Source: Fragum whitleyi (Eukaryota > Mollusca > Bivalvia > Cardiida > Cardiidae). From it: a stretch of DNA of 64,000 nucleotides. Made by a program: the position numbers and the translations under genes. The DNA lies in the NCBI GenBank assembly GCA_948146395.1, contig OX411549.1, forward strand, positions 39,479,692 to 39,543,691, in the 5' to 3' direction. Below are positions 1-10,210 of the stretch, one piece after another (within the stretch, counting starts at the first letter, position 1; each line of letters begins with the position of its first letter). A model generated the notes under the pieces. The model saw only the letters and a list, made by a program, of their open reading frames with translations. It did not search any database and was not told the origin of the DNA.

Positions 1-78
1 AATCCACAAGAAGGGGTTGCCTTGCGTTTAATTTATGATACATGCATATCGTGAGTGTTGGAAAAAAAACGATTTAAT
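1..78. other. unassigned edge sequence
   Basis: Short AT-rich stretch before the first repeat. I see no gene or repeat in it. Confidence 0.4.
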
Positions 79-320
79 ACAAGCTGTAATTGCGACATAT
101 CGGTCACCCAACTACGATAGACCAAACACTCTTATTATTGTAAAGAAGGTTCTAATACAAATTCAATGGGTGCCAATTCTTAAAGGTTGAGACCTTGAAT
201 CATTATAGGGTATTGTCAACACAAATAGAAGTTACGATGTAGAAATTGACAATCTAATTTGGCTTGATTTGATCGATATCAGATTCATTTTGTAGTCAAC
301 GTTTAGTAAAATATATCCAC
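79..320 (+). repeat. direct repeat Y, upstream copy
   Basis: About 240 bp that recurs in the same orientation at 3797-4037. Both copies share CAAGCTGT near the start, AATTCAATGGGTG in the middle and GTAGAAATTGACA near the end, with scattered substitutions. The copies lie outside the two arms of the large inverted repeat, so the whole 0.3-3.0 kb block sits between direct repeats. No coding potential is visible. It may be a segmental duplication or the outer part of a larger old element. Confidence 0.7.
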
Positions 321-1124
321 AGTCGCATACCTGGTACAGTGCAGTATAAAAAGTGCCCAGTGTAGAAGCATGCAAGATGGCGGACGTAAACAACGATAAA
401 AAGTAGGTACATTTTCAATCGCAAAAATACAGGTTAGTTTAACTGATGGTGTTTAATGATAGACATTGTGACCAACATGAAATGTCCGATTTTCTTATTT
501 TCCCATTGAGACTCGTGATGCCTACTACACAACTTGGATTCAATCTATAAAGTTGGGTAAAAAGCAAAAACTTAAATTGAAGCGGTGATCGCAAGGTTTA
601 TTCCGGAATATTTGATTCATTACTAATAAAATCACAAATGCCCAACCACCTATCGTAAGCCCAAACCCCCACAAACCATCCCGATTTTTGACAGCCCCGA
701 AAAAGCATTGTGGAAAGTGATATTTTTAGTTTTTGTAAATGGACAACGGTCCAGTGCAGAAACAGGCCGTTTTTTCCATTGGTACAGTGGAGAAACAAGG
801 TTTTGAGGCGAGTTTGAACCAGTGGAGATACATTATTGGAAACTGTGTAGACACATGGTTTGGAACCGTGTAGCACAAGCACGGCGTTGGTAAAAAATGA
901 CTTTGTCGTCGTGAATTGAAAGTAGCCGAATTATTATTTCGAATAGTTACATAAGGGAAATATTTAATACATTTATCCATTCTTTAAAATTAGAACTATT
1001 TCATTTTGCTTATAAAGTTTGAAAGTTGATCGTACTTGATTCTGGCATTGTGTGGGCTTGTAGATTTGTCGGTGACCTTTGACCTTCTTTCTTAAATTTG
1101 GAATTTCATGTCTACGATAATATG
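315..1124 (-). repeat. left arm of 0.8-kb inverted repeat
   Basis: This arm is the reverse complement of 1919-3025 once the SINE in the right arm is removed (810 bp against about 814 bp). Matching landmarks are CCTGGTACAGTGCAG and GCATGCAAGATGGCGGAC near the outer end and GAATTTCATGTCTACGATAA at the inner end. The arms differ by scattered substitutions, so this is not a recent palindrome. The open frame at 598-882 (minus) has a similar frame in the other arm, but its product has no recognisable domain, so I read it as repeat sequence. It could be a foldback or TIR element with a ~0.8-kb spacer. Confidence 0.8.
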
Positions 1125-1429
1125 TATGTATACAATGCTTGGATTGTATCCGTTATACACACTTTTGCAACGCTGCTTTTTGATTGGCCAATATAATGCG
1201 AGCGTAATCTAATATGGGTCATCCTCTGATATATAAGTACGTTAGCAAATTTTTTGTTGTTGTTAAGAAAGAAGACAAGGTTGTTCCCAACACTACCTGT
1301 TACACTCAATGATATGATTTGAAATATATATCTCATTAGTACTGGTCAATTCTTGATTGCAATAAATTTTGTGAACTCATTTTGTTCCTTGACTTTAGTC
1401 TTAGTCTGGTAATTTTGCGGTACGGTCTG

Positions 1430-1985
1430 TGTTAAAGGTAGAAAATGATGCACGAATTAAAGACAGAATTTTAAAGTCTGTGTTTCTAGACCTGACAATT
1501 CAACATTTAAGAAATATAGGACAAGGTAAATCAGAGAAAATGGTCCAGATAGATGTCAGTGTCATCGACATTTTTTTTTATTACTCACCTTATATTATCA
1601 TAGACCAAATGATTCAACATTGAAGAAAAAAGGTCAAGTCAGGGTAAGTCTCAAAGGCTCAACATAATGCCAGAATCAAAGACGACCCTTTGTCAACCTT
1701 TACCAGTATTATTAATTTGTTCTAGACCTAATCTGTCATTACTTTGAAGGTCGGACAAATGTCAGTGCCAAATCTCTAGAATTGAGCTTGACGCGTAAAC
1801 AATTATCTATCAATCTTAACTTATTCAAACATTGAGGACAAAAGTCGAGGTCAGTGTCAATGTTCAAGTATGGTGCAAGATTCGATGATGATCTTTCACC
1901 AAACCTTACTTTCCACTTCATATTATCGTAGACATGAAATTCCAAATTTAAGAAAGACGGTCAAAGGTCACCAACAAATTTACAA
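1430..1985. repeat. degenerate ~110-bp tandem repeat in the inverted-repeat spacer
   Basis: A motif of the form ATTCAACATTTAAGAAA followed by GGTCAAGGTCAGTGTCA recurs at about 1498, 1611, 1738, 1825 and 1943, a spacing of roughly 110 bp. The units are strongly diverged. The array spans the spacer and runs into the start of the right arm. I see nothing definable in 1125-1430. Confidence 0.45.
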
Positions 1986-3025
1986 GCCCACACAATGCCA
2001 GAATCAAGTACGATCAACTTTCAAACTTTATAAGCAAAATAAAATAGTTCTAAATTTAAAGAATGGATAAATGTATTAAATATTTCCCTTATGTCACTAT
2101 TCGAAATAATAATTCGGCTACTTTCAATTCACGACGACAAAGTCATTATCTACCAACGTAGTGCTTGTTCTACACGGTTCCAAACCATTTGTGAGGGCCG
2201 CCACCATAGCGCAGTTGGTTAGGCATAAGACTTCCAATCTGGAAGTCGTGGGTTCGATCCCCGGTGGCGGCAAATATCCTTTCCGACGTTAGTCTTTCAC
2301 CAATGGGTAGATAATCGTAAACCTATGTGAGATAGCAGTCGGAGGCTAGGAAAGGGTGAAATGGTAGTACAGGTGAAAGAAATACCAGGAATCCATTGTT
2401 AGGTGCTCCGACCGCCGCGATATAACTGCGAAATTGTTGAAAGCGGCGTAAAACCCATTCAAACAAACAAATCCAAACCATTTGTCTACACAGTTTCCAA
2501 AAATGTATCTCCACTAGTTCAAAATCGCCTCAAAACATTGTTTCTCCACTGTACCAATGGAAAAAACGGCCTGTTTCTGCACTGGACCGTTGTCCATTTA
2601 CAAAAACTAAAAATATCACTTTCCACAATGCTTTTTCGGGGCTGTCAAAAATCGGGATGGTTTGTGGGGGTTTGGGCTTACAATAGATCGTTGGACATAG
2701 GTGATTTTATTTGTAATGAATCGAATATTCTGGAATGAATCATGCGATCACCGCTTCAATTTCGGTTTTTGCTATTTACCCAACTTTATCGATTGAATCC
2801 AAGTTGTGTAGTAGGCATCACGAGAAATCAATGGGAAAATAAGAAAATCGGACATTTCATCTTGATCACAATGTCTATCATTAAACACCATCAGTTGAAT
2901 TAACCTGTATTTTTGCGATTGAAAATGTACCTACTTTTTACCGTTGATTATGTCCGCCATCTTGCATGCTTCTACACTGGGCACTTTTTATACTGCACTG
3001 TACCAGGTATACGACTGTGATATCC
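1919..3025 (+). repeat. right arm of 0.8-kb inverted repeat, interrupted by a SINE
   Basis: Counterpart of 315-1124. The SINE at 2193-2471 and one copy of its 14-bp target duplication account for the whole length difference. Left-arm sequence (in reverse complement) runs straight through the SINE position, so it is the empty-site allele. Confidence 0.8.
2193..2471 (+). mobile_element. full-length tRNA-headed SINE with 14-bp target-site duplication
   Basis: The 5' head (2195-2270) has a tRNA-like layout, with an A-box region AGCGCAGTTGGTTAGGC and a B-box GGTTCGATCCC, so Pol III transcription is expected. The body carries blocks shared with other copies here: CACCAATGGGTAGATAATCG, CCAGGAATCCATTGTTAGG and GTTGAAAGCGGCGTAAAAC. 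The tail is AAACAAACAAA-like. TCCAAACCATTTGT at 2179-2192 is repeated at 2472-2485. The family resembles the tRNA SINEs of bivalves; the exact family name is not established here. Confidence 0.9.
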
Positions 3026-3046
3026 ACTGCGTCTTATTAGAATCTG

Positions 3047-3460
3047 TATACAGTTAGTTACATCATGAAATTGGCATTCATCTCAAACAAAACTATTCAA
3101 AAGCGCTCACTCAGCGCTCCATTCATGCATTCCAAACATTCACTCAAACCATTCAAAAACGCTTAAAAAATGATTTAAAAAAATGATATCAACATCTACC
3201 TTCAAAAGGAATTAAGCAAGAACCAAAATGCGCTTTCGCCGAAATAATTGATATTCTAAGTGTCCGGTTGGTTCATGAAGAAAGAGGGAGTCTTTTGTAG
3301 AACTTTCATGCACAGTTTGTTAAAGGGAGGTAATACATATCGCTGTTTTTGTTCATCCTGGACAAAATGAGCGATATTGGAAAAGCTCCCTTTAATTTCA
3401 ATCTTACTCATTCAATATCATTCCGAAATCATTCCGAAATTGTTCATTGTGATGTTGAAT
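3047..3460 (-). mobile_element. family A MITE-like element, copy 1
   Basis: Starts with a terminal motif related to ACAGTTAACAACATCGTG, which marks this family throughout the window. It contains the family's subterminal GAATGAATGGAGCGC region (in reverse) and the internal near-palindrome around CGATATTGGA. The far terminus is eroded. It has no coding capacity and abuts the right arm of the inverted repeat. Confidence 0.65.
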
Positions 3461-3478
3461 TCCTTTGTGCCATGACAA

Positions 3479-3620
3479 ATCTGCTTCACATTACAAAGGG
3501 TTGCAACAAAAAGTTACTGAAACAACGAAAGATCAACAAAACCCATAACAAAAATTAGGAACAGCACATCAATTGTTACTGCAACGTATCAATTAATATT
3601 GCACTCTCTGAATATACATA
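3479..3620 (+). repeat. direct repeat X, copy 1
   Basis: Matches 4078-4234 in the same orientation, with shared blocks CACATTACAAAGGGTTGC, AACGAAAGATCA and TTAGGAACAGCACATC. With repeat Y it shows that this stretch was locally duplicated. Confidence 0.7.
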
Positions 3621-3796
3621 TTTGTTTATATGACTTAATTAGATGTTTAGCACTTTCCAATATGAGAGAATTTGTACCTAGTCTGGAACTGTGGAAAAAA
3701 TCAATAATTGCATTAGCATTAACTAATAGACTTGAATCTGTTTTAAACTGTAAAAAAAAAGGCAATTCACGCCAAAATGCTGTATATACGGGTTAA

Positions 3797-4037
3797 TACA
3801 AGCTGTTATTACGACATATTGGTCACCAAACGACGATAGACCCAATACTTTCATCATCGCATAGAAGGTTCTGATACGAATTCAATGGGTGAAACTTCTT
3901 AAAGCTTCAGACCTTGAATCATGAAAGGGTATTGTCAACACAAATAGAAGTTACAATGTAGAAATTGACAGTCTAATTTGGCTTGATTTGGTCGATATCA
4001 GATTCATTTTGCCGTCAAAGTTTAATCAAGATATCCA
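3797..4037 (+). repeat. direct repeat Y, downstream copy
   Basis: Second copy of the 79-320 sequence, about 3.7 kb downstream, flanked by the two X repeats. The order is Y, inverted repeat, family A element, X, Y, X. Confidence 0.7.
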
Positions 4038-4077
4038 TTGCAAATTATAAGAATATATATACATAGTCGTGCTGTTG

Positions 4078-4234
4078 AATCTGTGTCACATTACAAAGGG
4101 TTGCTAACCGTCTAGAAGAATAACAAAAAGTTCCTGAAAGAACGAAAGATCACCAAAACCCATTACAAATATTAGGAACAGCACATCGATTGTTACTGCA
4201 ACGTATCAATTATTATTGCACGCTCTGGCTATAC
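4078..4234 (+). repeat. direct repeat X, copy 2
   Basis: Second copy of 3479-3620. It carries a small insertion after GGGTTGC. The family C element starts directly after it. Confidence 0.7.
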
Positions 4235-4240
4235 ATATTT

Positions 4241-4498
4241 GTGACCCGTCACACAAAATTCCCATCCGGGAATTCTGTAAAATGAATTATTGAAAAAGAT
4301 ATTTGATCCAGCACAGGTCAACCAGACGTCGCATTTCAAAAATTCTTTCACTGGAAGGTAGAACTACTATTCTGGATTCAGAAAATAAGCACGATGCGAA
4401 AAGCTTCGACCCTAGTCAGTCTGCACAATCCACGCAGTCTGACTAGGGTCGAAACTTTTCGCACTAACCAGATGGCCCCTTTTCGCATACCGGGTCGC
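4241..4498 (+). mobile_element. family C MITE, copy 1
   Basis: The ends GTGACCCGTCACAC and the complement of its right edge (GCGACCCGGTATGCGAAAAG) form imperfect terminal inverted repeats. Near the right end a strong hairpin carries TTCGACCCTAGTCAG on both arms around a GCACAATCC loop. Similar elements lie at 32852-33112, 52403-52512 and 55740-55994, with a partial copy at 34763. No ORF of note, so it is non-autonomous. Confidence 0.75.
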
Positions 4499-5139
4499 AT
4501 CTTTTTATTTGACTTGATTAGACTCTGATTATTTAACTCTTTCCAAAATGAGAGAATTTGGGCCAATAATTCCAACCCTCAAGTTAGAAAGGACCAATTC
4601 CGAGTTTTAAACGATTCCAAATTTAGTCACGGTGGCAGAATAAGAGGGGTTAAGGGTCAAAATGTACCCCCTTCTGGAGCCCAATTATCATGTAGCATTT
4701 CAATCAACCCTTCTCTTGCTGTTCGCGACATATGCCTGTTGTGAACAAAGGTTTGGCAGACAGTTTAGACTAAGATCAGCCTGCACAATTGTACAGCATG
4801 AGTTTTGCTTTTACATTTACTTTCTGCAATTTACTAGACTGTCATTATTTGCTAATTTGCCGAATAAACGCATTGAAAATTGAATTGTCAAAAATGGGAA
4901 ATTTGTTTTAACAATAATAATTAGAGTTAAAATTGTGTAATACTTGGAAAACGAACCCCCGTTTTTTTATGTCCGAACCCCATTTGCAGAAACCCTGGAT
5001 CCGCAAAAGAGCCACTCGAATCTGAAAATACTTACTACGGACCCAGCCAAACGGTGATCTTTAAACGAAAATGAATGTTCTTGATATTTTCAAGTATTCT
5101 GGTTTCGTTCATGGCAAATAACGTAATGAACACCTTCAT
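4499..5139. other. unassigned AT-rich stretch
   Basis: No gene is supported. A GGGGTTAAGGGTCAAAATG stretch near 4650 recalls degraded transposon termini but cannot be bounded. Confidence 0.3.
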
Positions 5140-5530
5140 TCGGAACATCACTCGGACTTTTCCGTAAACTGAAAAAGTTGCTTGGACGTAAGTGCGGTAA
5201 TTTTTTCGTCATTTTTTCGGCTTCAGATGATACTTTGGTTAATACGCTTGAAGAATAGTATATTTCTTTTATGTTTTATGTCTTTAGAGATCATTGTGAC
5301 ATGTTATGATTTGAAAACCAAACGCAATAAAACACTGCGTTTTGTTTTCAAATTATAATAGGCCTATGCCAAATTTTAGCCTTACGTTCACTTTGTTTTT
5401 CGCTACGTCATCCTAAGTTATGTTTATGACGTCATATAAACCCATCTGCGATACGACGCGCTTTTATTATTCCCGAGATCTTTTCCGTAGAATCACCGAG
5501 GGTTCCCGAGTGAAACACCTTGATATCATG
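5140..5530 (+). mobile_element. family E hairpin element, copy 1
   Basis: Contains a near-perfect hairpin (5314-5352) built on AAAACACTGCGTTTTG, then TGACGTCATATAAACCCA, ACGACGCGC and CGAGGGTTCCCGAG. The same order of blocks occurs at 43887-44114 and, reversed, at 44450-44605. An upstream block TTCGGAACATCACTCGG is shared with the element at 56862. Non-coding. Confidence 0.6.
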
Positions 5531-5685
5531 ATTTTTATATGACCCTTGGTTAATATTATTACTTTGTGACCAGAATCCCAAGTGGATATCAAAAGGTGAA
5601 AAATTCCATCATGAAAATCCTTTTGGATTCTCAGACGGCCACTTTGTTATACAATTTACACTCCTACATCGCTAGGAGAAATCGA

Positions 5686-5745
5686 CTTATAGTCTGTTTG
5701 ACTTCTATTCGGACCAACGTTTCGATGAATATCTCTGAAGCAAAT
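5686..5745 (+). mobile_element. isolated terminus of family D element
   Basis: TAGTCTGTTTGACTTCTATT followed by a GGACCAACGTTT block matches the terminal inverted repeat of the ~0.9-kb elements at 58417 and 62608. Only this end is present, so it is a relic. Confidence 0.55.
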
Positions 5746-6320
5746 ATATGAAACGTATTTTTTTTCTTGTCAGATCATTTTTCTATCTAATAACACGAAA
5801 AATTATGTTTTTGAATTCTCGATAATCAAGTACATGTAATGATTTTGTCCTTCCGTCTGCATGTTAATTCTAAGCATACCAGTCTTCGCTATTTACCTGT
5901 TTTTATGTTGAAAATGGGAACATGGAAAAGAGTCGAACCTGGCCAGACTGCACAGCCTGAGACGACACATTTCGGAATAAGAAAATTTTCTGCATCTAGA
6001 ATATTCATTTGACCTTCATTTATCATTGTTCTTGAAATAGTAACTCTCATTGAGCTCCGCTTCATCCTATATCGTTTTCAAATATTTGTTATTTATTCAT
6101 TCTAAGATATGATCACATATTATGATGCTATGTGAATTAAGGCATCGGTATATGTTCGCGTATTATTCACTTGATAACATTTTCACCTTACAGACAATTA
6201 ATACCTCATGATACAAATGCATCAAGCAAGAGATGTGGCACTAATATCTCTTTTTGCGTCATTTTATCCTTAATTTTGGGTTATGTACACCGTCAAATCA
6301 ATTAGAATGTTCAAAACTAG
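5746..6320. other. unassigned AT-rich stretch
   Basis: Intergenic-looking sequence. I see no gene, RNA or repeat boundary here. Confidence 0.3.
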
Positions 6321-6580
6321 TACAGTTAACAACATCGTGAAATTGACAAGGTGGGCGATTTTAGAATGATTATGGAATGAACTTGAATGAGTGCGATGAG
6401 TGAGTTTTTGAGTGAAATTAGAGGAAAGTAATCAAATTTCGCTAATTTTGTTTAGGATGAACAAAATAAGCGAAATGTATTACCTCCCTGTTATAAAATA
6501 TGGAAATAAGTTCTATAAATAGCTTCCTATATTTTCAAGAGTCAATCAGACTCACATAATTTTAATTACGTCAGTCAAAT
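6321..6580 (+). mobile_element. family A MITE-like element, copy 2, left part
   Basis: Begins TACAGTTAACAACATCGTG and carries the family's internal palindrome around GTTTAGGATGAAC. It stops abruptly at 6580 where the 11-kb foldback element begins; its continuation is at 17733-17919. The two parts together give ~440 bp with both termini, which is the size of intact family A members. Confidence 0.8.
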
Positions 6581-7870
6581 AGGTCCGTGAAATTGGCAGC
6601 CTAGCAGCCTAGCAGCCTAGCAGAGTGAAGTTGGCAGCCTAGCAGCCTAGCAGCCTAGCAGACTGAAATTTTTTTTATCAAATTTATTGATATATAACAC
6701 TAGTATTAAACACTAGAAGTCACGTCAAACTGAAAATACTGAAATTCTAGCGAATGTAGAACTGTTCCGGATAAATCACGTTATTCAACTTTTCCGACCA
6801 AAATGTCCCGAAAATTGCCCGCAACATATCAATCTCGCCCTAACAAATATAAGAACTTTAATCTTTTGATAAAAAAAACGATAGTAGTCGTTTGAGGATG
6901 CTACGCCGATAGACTGCTGGAAATGTGTAGTTGGCAGTCTGGCAGCCTAGCAGCCTAGCAGCCTAGCAGAGTGAAGTTGGCAGCCTAGCAGCCTAGCAGC
7001 CTAGCAGACTAAAAATATTTTTATCAAATTTATTGATATATAACCCTAGTATTAAACACTAGAAGTCACTTCAAACCGTAAACACTGAAATTCTAGTGAA
7101 TGTAGAACTGTTCCGGATATATCACGTTATTCAACTTTTCCGACCAAAATGTCCCGAAAATTGCCCGCAACATATCAATATCGCCCTAACAAATATAAGA
7201 ACTTTAATCTTTTGATAAAAAAACGATAGTGGTCGTTTGAGGATGCTACGCTGCTAGACTGCTGGAAATGTGAAGTTGGCAGTCTGGCAGCCTAGCAGCC
7301 TAGCAGCCTAGCAGAGTGAAGTTGGCAGCCTAGCAGCCTAGCAGCCTAGCAGACTGAATTTTTTTTATCAAATTTATTGATATATAACACTAGTATTAAA
7401 CACTAGAAGTCACGTCAAACCGAAAATACTGAAATTCTAGCGAATGTAGAACTGTTCCGGATAAATCACGTTATTCAACTTTTCCGACCATAATGTCCCG
7501 AAAATTGCCCGCAACATATCAATCTCGCCCTAACAAATATAAGAACTTTAATCTTTTGATATAAAAAACGATAGTGGTCGTTTGAGGATGCTACGCTGCT
7601 AGACTGCTGGAAATGTGTAGTTGGCAGTCTGGCAGCCTAGCAGCCTAGCAGCCTAGCAGAGTGAAGTTGGCAGCCTAGCAGCCTAGCAGCCTAGCAGACT
7701 GAATTTTTTTTATCAAATTTATTGATATATAACCCTAGTATTAAACACTAGAAGTCAGTTCAAACCGTAAACACTGAAATTCTAGTGAATGTAGAACTGT
7801 TCCGGATAAATTACGTTATTCAACTTTTCCGACCAAAATATCCCGAAAATTGCCCGCAACATATCAATCT
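6581..7870 (+). repeat. left terminal array, ~345-bp monomers (3.7 units)
   Basis: ACTGTTCCGG occurs at 6761, 7107, 7451 and 7796, giving periods of 346, 344 and 345 bp. Each monomer has two clusters of CCTAGCAG octamers, a (T)n-ATCAAATTTATTGATATATA block, a TCCGGATAAATCACG block and a TTGCCCGCAACATATCAAT block. Monomers alternate between two subtypes (A: CGTCAAAC and GAAAATACTG; B: TTCAAACC and GTAAACACTG) in the order A-B-A-B from the tip. The last unit is cut at 7870. Confidence 0.95.
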
Positions 7871-9025
7871 CGGCTCTTGAAGCGTAGATTTGCCCCCAAG
7901 ACACTTAATTTGCCCCGCATCGCGGTCGATCGCTAGGCTGGTTAACGGCTCTCGAGCGGCGATTTTGGACGGCTCAGTAGCCCACGCTAGGCAGGCAGTG
8001 CGCCGCTCGCGCCGAGGCGAAACGTTCACGGGAGTGAGACACTCGATGCAGGGCTCGAACCAATGGACCGATTCCTATGTTGTAAGTACCGTCGTGTAGC
8101 CCTATTCTAGCGCTTCAATCGTAACGAGTTTGGTTGGGCTGCGGCTTATAGCGTCGGAGCTACAGCGATTCGCGCTGGAGTCGCGCCTCGTCGCGATCGA
8201 AATGTGATTTAGCGGCGGGGCGAATACAGTTTTGCTTTTGAAGCGTAGATTTGCTCTCAAGACACAGAATCTGTCCCGCATCACTGTCGATCGCTAGGCA
8301 GGTAAACGGCTCTAGAGCGGCGATTGAGGACGGCTCAGTAGCCGTCGCTAGGCAGGCAGTGGGCCGCTCGCGCCGAGGCGAAATGTTCACGCGAGTGTGA
8401 CACTCGATGCAGGGCTGTAACCAATGGACCGATTCCTATGTTGTAGGTACCGTCGTGTAGCCCCATTCAAGCGCTACAATCGTGGCGAGTTTGGTTGGGC
8501 TGCGGTAAAAAACGTCGGAGCTACAGCGATTCGCACTGGAGTCGCGCCTCGACGCGATGGAGCCGCGATTTTTGCGGCCGAGCGAGTGCAGCTCTGCTTT
8601 CGAAGCGTAGTTTTGCTTCGAGAGTCGGGAATTCGCCCCGCATCGCTGTGGATCGCTAGGCAGTTTAACGGCTCTCGAGCGGCGATTTAGGACGGCTCAG
8701 TAGCCGTTGCTAGGCAGGCAGTGGGCCGCTCGCGCCGAGGCGAAGTGTTCACGGGAGTTAGACACTCGATGCAGGGCTCGAACTAATGAACCGATTCCTA
8801 TGTTGTCGTTACAATCGTGGCGAGTTTGGTTGGGCTGCGGCGAAAAACGTCAGAGCTACAGCGATTCTCGTTGGAGTAGCGCCTCGACGCGATCGAGCCG
8901 CGGTTTTAGCGGCGGAGCGAATACAGCCCAGCTCTTTAAGCCTAGATTTGCTCCCAAGACACAAAATTTGCCCCGCATCGCGATCGATCGCTAGGCGGGT
9001 TAACGGCTCTCGAGCGGCAATTCCA
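7871..9025. repeat. CpG-rich ~361-bp tandem array (3.2 units)
   Basis: GATCGCTAGG recurs at 7928, 8289, 8651 and 8986, with periods of 361, 362 and 335 bp; the last interval carries a ~26-bp deletion. Units share GCGTAGATTTGC, GGCTCGCGCCGAGGCG-like and ACGAGTTTGGTTGGGCTGCGG-like blocks. Base composition is sharply GC- and CpG-rich against an AT-rich background. Overlapping open frames on both strands (for example 8424-8690 and 8707-8994) follow from the lack of AT-rich stops and do not keep one frame between units, so I do not call them genes. Confidence 0.9.
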
Positions 9026-9160
9026 TTTAAAATTACTTGAATATTCATTTCCTTGAAGAATAAACAAATTAATATTTACAAATTCTTATAAAAGTCATTA
9101 CCTTTTTAAGACTTTTATCAAAAAAATCACACACACATACACAAAAAACATTTTTTATGT
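9026..9160. other. AT-rich junction with CA-rich run
   Basis: Return to AT-rich sequence after the GC-rich array, including a short ACACACATACACA run. Nothing coding is seen. Confidence 0.4.
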
Positions 9161-9164
9161 CCAT

Positions 9165-9290
9165 GTGGCTTTTGTCCACTTTTCAGTTAAGGGCATGTGG
9201 CTTTTGTCCGATGGGGCTTTGTTCATGGGGGCTTTCGTCCCAAGGGGCTTTTGTCCTAGGGGGCTTTTGTCCGTGTCCCTTTTGATAAGT
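9165..9290 (+). repeat. GGGGCTTTTGTCC minisatellite
   Basis: About six imperfect 16-18-bp units of the form GGGGCTTTTGTCC plus 3-5 bases, the first two separated by a short spacer. It lies between the CpG-rich array and the LINE inside the foldback element. Confidence 0.8.
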
Positions 9291-9688
9291 ACCAATAATG
9301 GTCCTCACAACTTACAGTTTGGTGGATAGCAGTTTTTTTTATTACATTTTAATAAAAAGGAGAAAAATAGGTAAAATAGTAGAAGTTAAGACATAATTAT
9401 AGATTTAAAGGTAAATTATAACGAATCAAAGAGCAAGAAACACAGTATTTTGAAATGATTGTACCCTGTTTGTAAAGCATTTTTTTCAAAAGTCTCTCAA
9501 ACATCTCCCCCCATCTCTATTTGCTTATATATCGTAAAAAGTCCATACAAAGAATTGTAGTGTAGAACAGGGAAATGTTCGCGTCAAGGAATGCTCAGGT
9601 TTTCCTGCACACGGTCCTCTTTGTGGCGTTTTATTTTATTTTATATTTCATAAAACGAAAGGTTTGATTTCAACACCTTTAGCATCCA
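9291..9688. other. unassigned foldback interior
   Basis: AT-rich sequence with no supported gene. It may be unique interior sequence of the element. Confidence 0.3.
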
Positions 9689-9850
9689 AGTCCTGTGACC
9701 TGTCCAATGCTCAGGAAAAAAGGCATCTGCAACGCATCAGAAATTGTACCCTCCACAACAAAGCGAAGCGTATCTAAGAGTGAAGCGTTCGCGATCATAC
9801 TGTTATTCTGAACCAATGAGTGTACTGACAGCTTTCAATATGAACAGTTT
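9689..9850 (+). repeat. 162-bp direct repeat, left copy
   Basis: From AGTCCTGTGACCTGTCC to AATATGAACAGTTT, matching 14077-14239 apart from a one-base indel and a few substitutions. The copies bracket the LINE. They lack TG...CA ends and any LTR hallmark, and the enclosed polymerase is a non-LTR type. Confidence 0.9.
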
Positions 9851-10210
9851 TCTAGCAAGTTGCCCTGACCCTAACCTACTGTCAACGTTTTCCAAAACGA
9901 CACGTTACAAGGTAATACAAATTTCTCAACTACATCTAAATCTTATCTATATTATCATTTCATTCGAATAAAACTATTTTGAATAAAACAAGGAAATATT
10001 TTAGATATGATTTAATATCACAAATACCAATACTTTTCTTAACAGATATCATACATGTACGTCAGATTGTTCGATGTAGCGAGGGCCTCACCGTTCTATT
10101 TCGAAAAGCAGTCGGCACGTTGTACAAGAAGTTTGTGACAAATGAGTCAAATCAACGATACATAGGATTTCTCTTAGATGGTTGACGTGTCGATAAACTT
10201 TAACTAAAAA

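Noticed and set aside
598..882. 94-codon frame with a similar frame at 2403-2738 as a conserved gene
   Set aside because: The similarity comes from the DNA inverted repeat as a whole, and the right-hand frame starts inside the SINE.
2195..2270. Functional tRNA gene
   Set aside because: The tRNA-like head is joined to a SINE body with target-site duplication, and the anticodon arm is not canonical.
6581..7870. CRISPR-like array because of short regular CCTAGCAG repeats
   Set aside because: Octamers are contiguous, clusters lie in 345-bp monomers and the DNA is eukaryotic; no spacers.
8045..8065. Pol III promoter in the CpG-rich unit (complement of GGGCTCGAACC resembles a B box)
   Set aside because: No matching A box at suitable distance and the motif is not kept in all units.
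7820..9048. Cluster of overlapping frames in the CpG-rich array
   Set aside because: Frames exist on both strands because stops are rare in GC-rich DNA, and they do not keep one frame from unit to unit.
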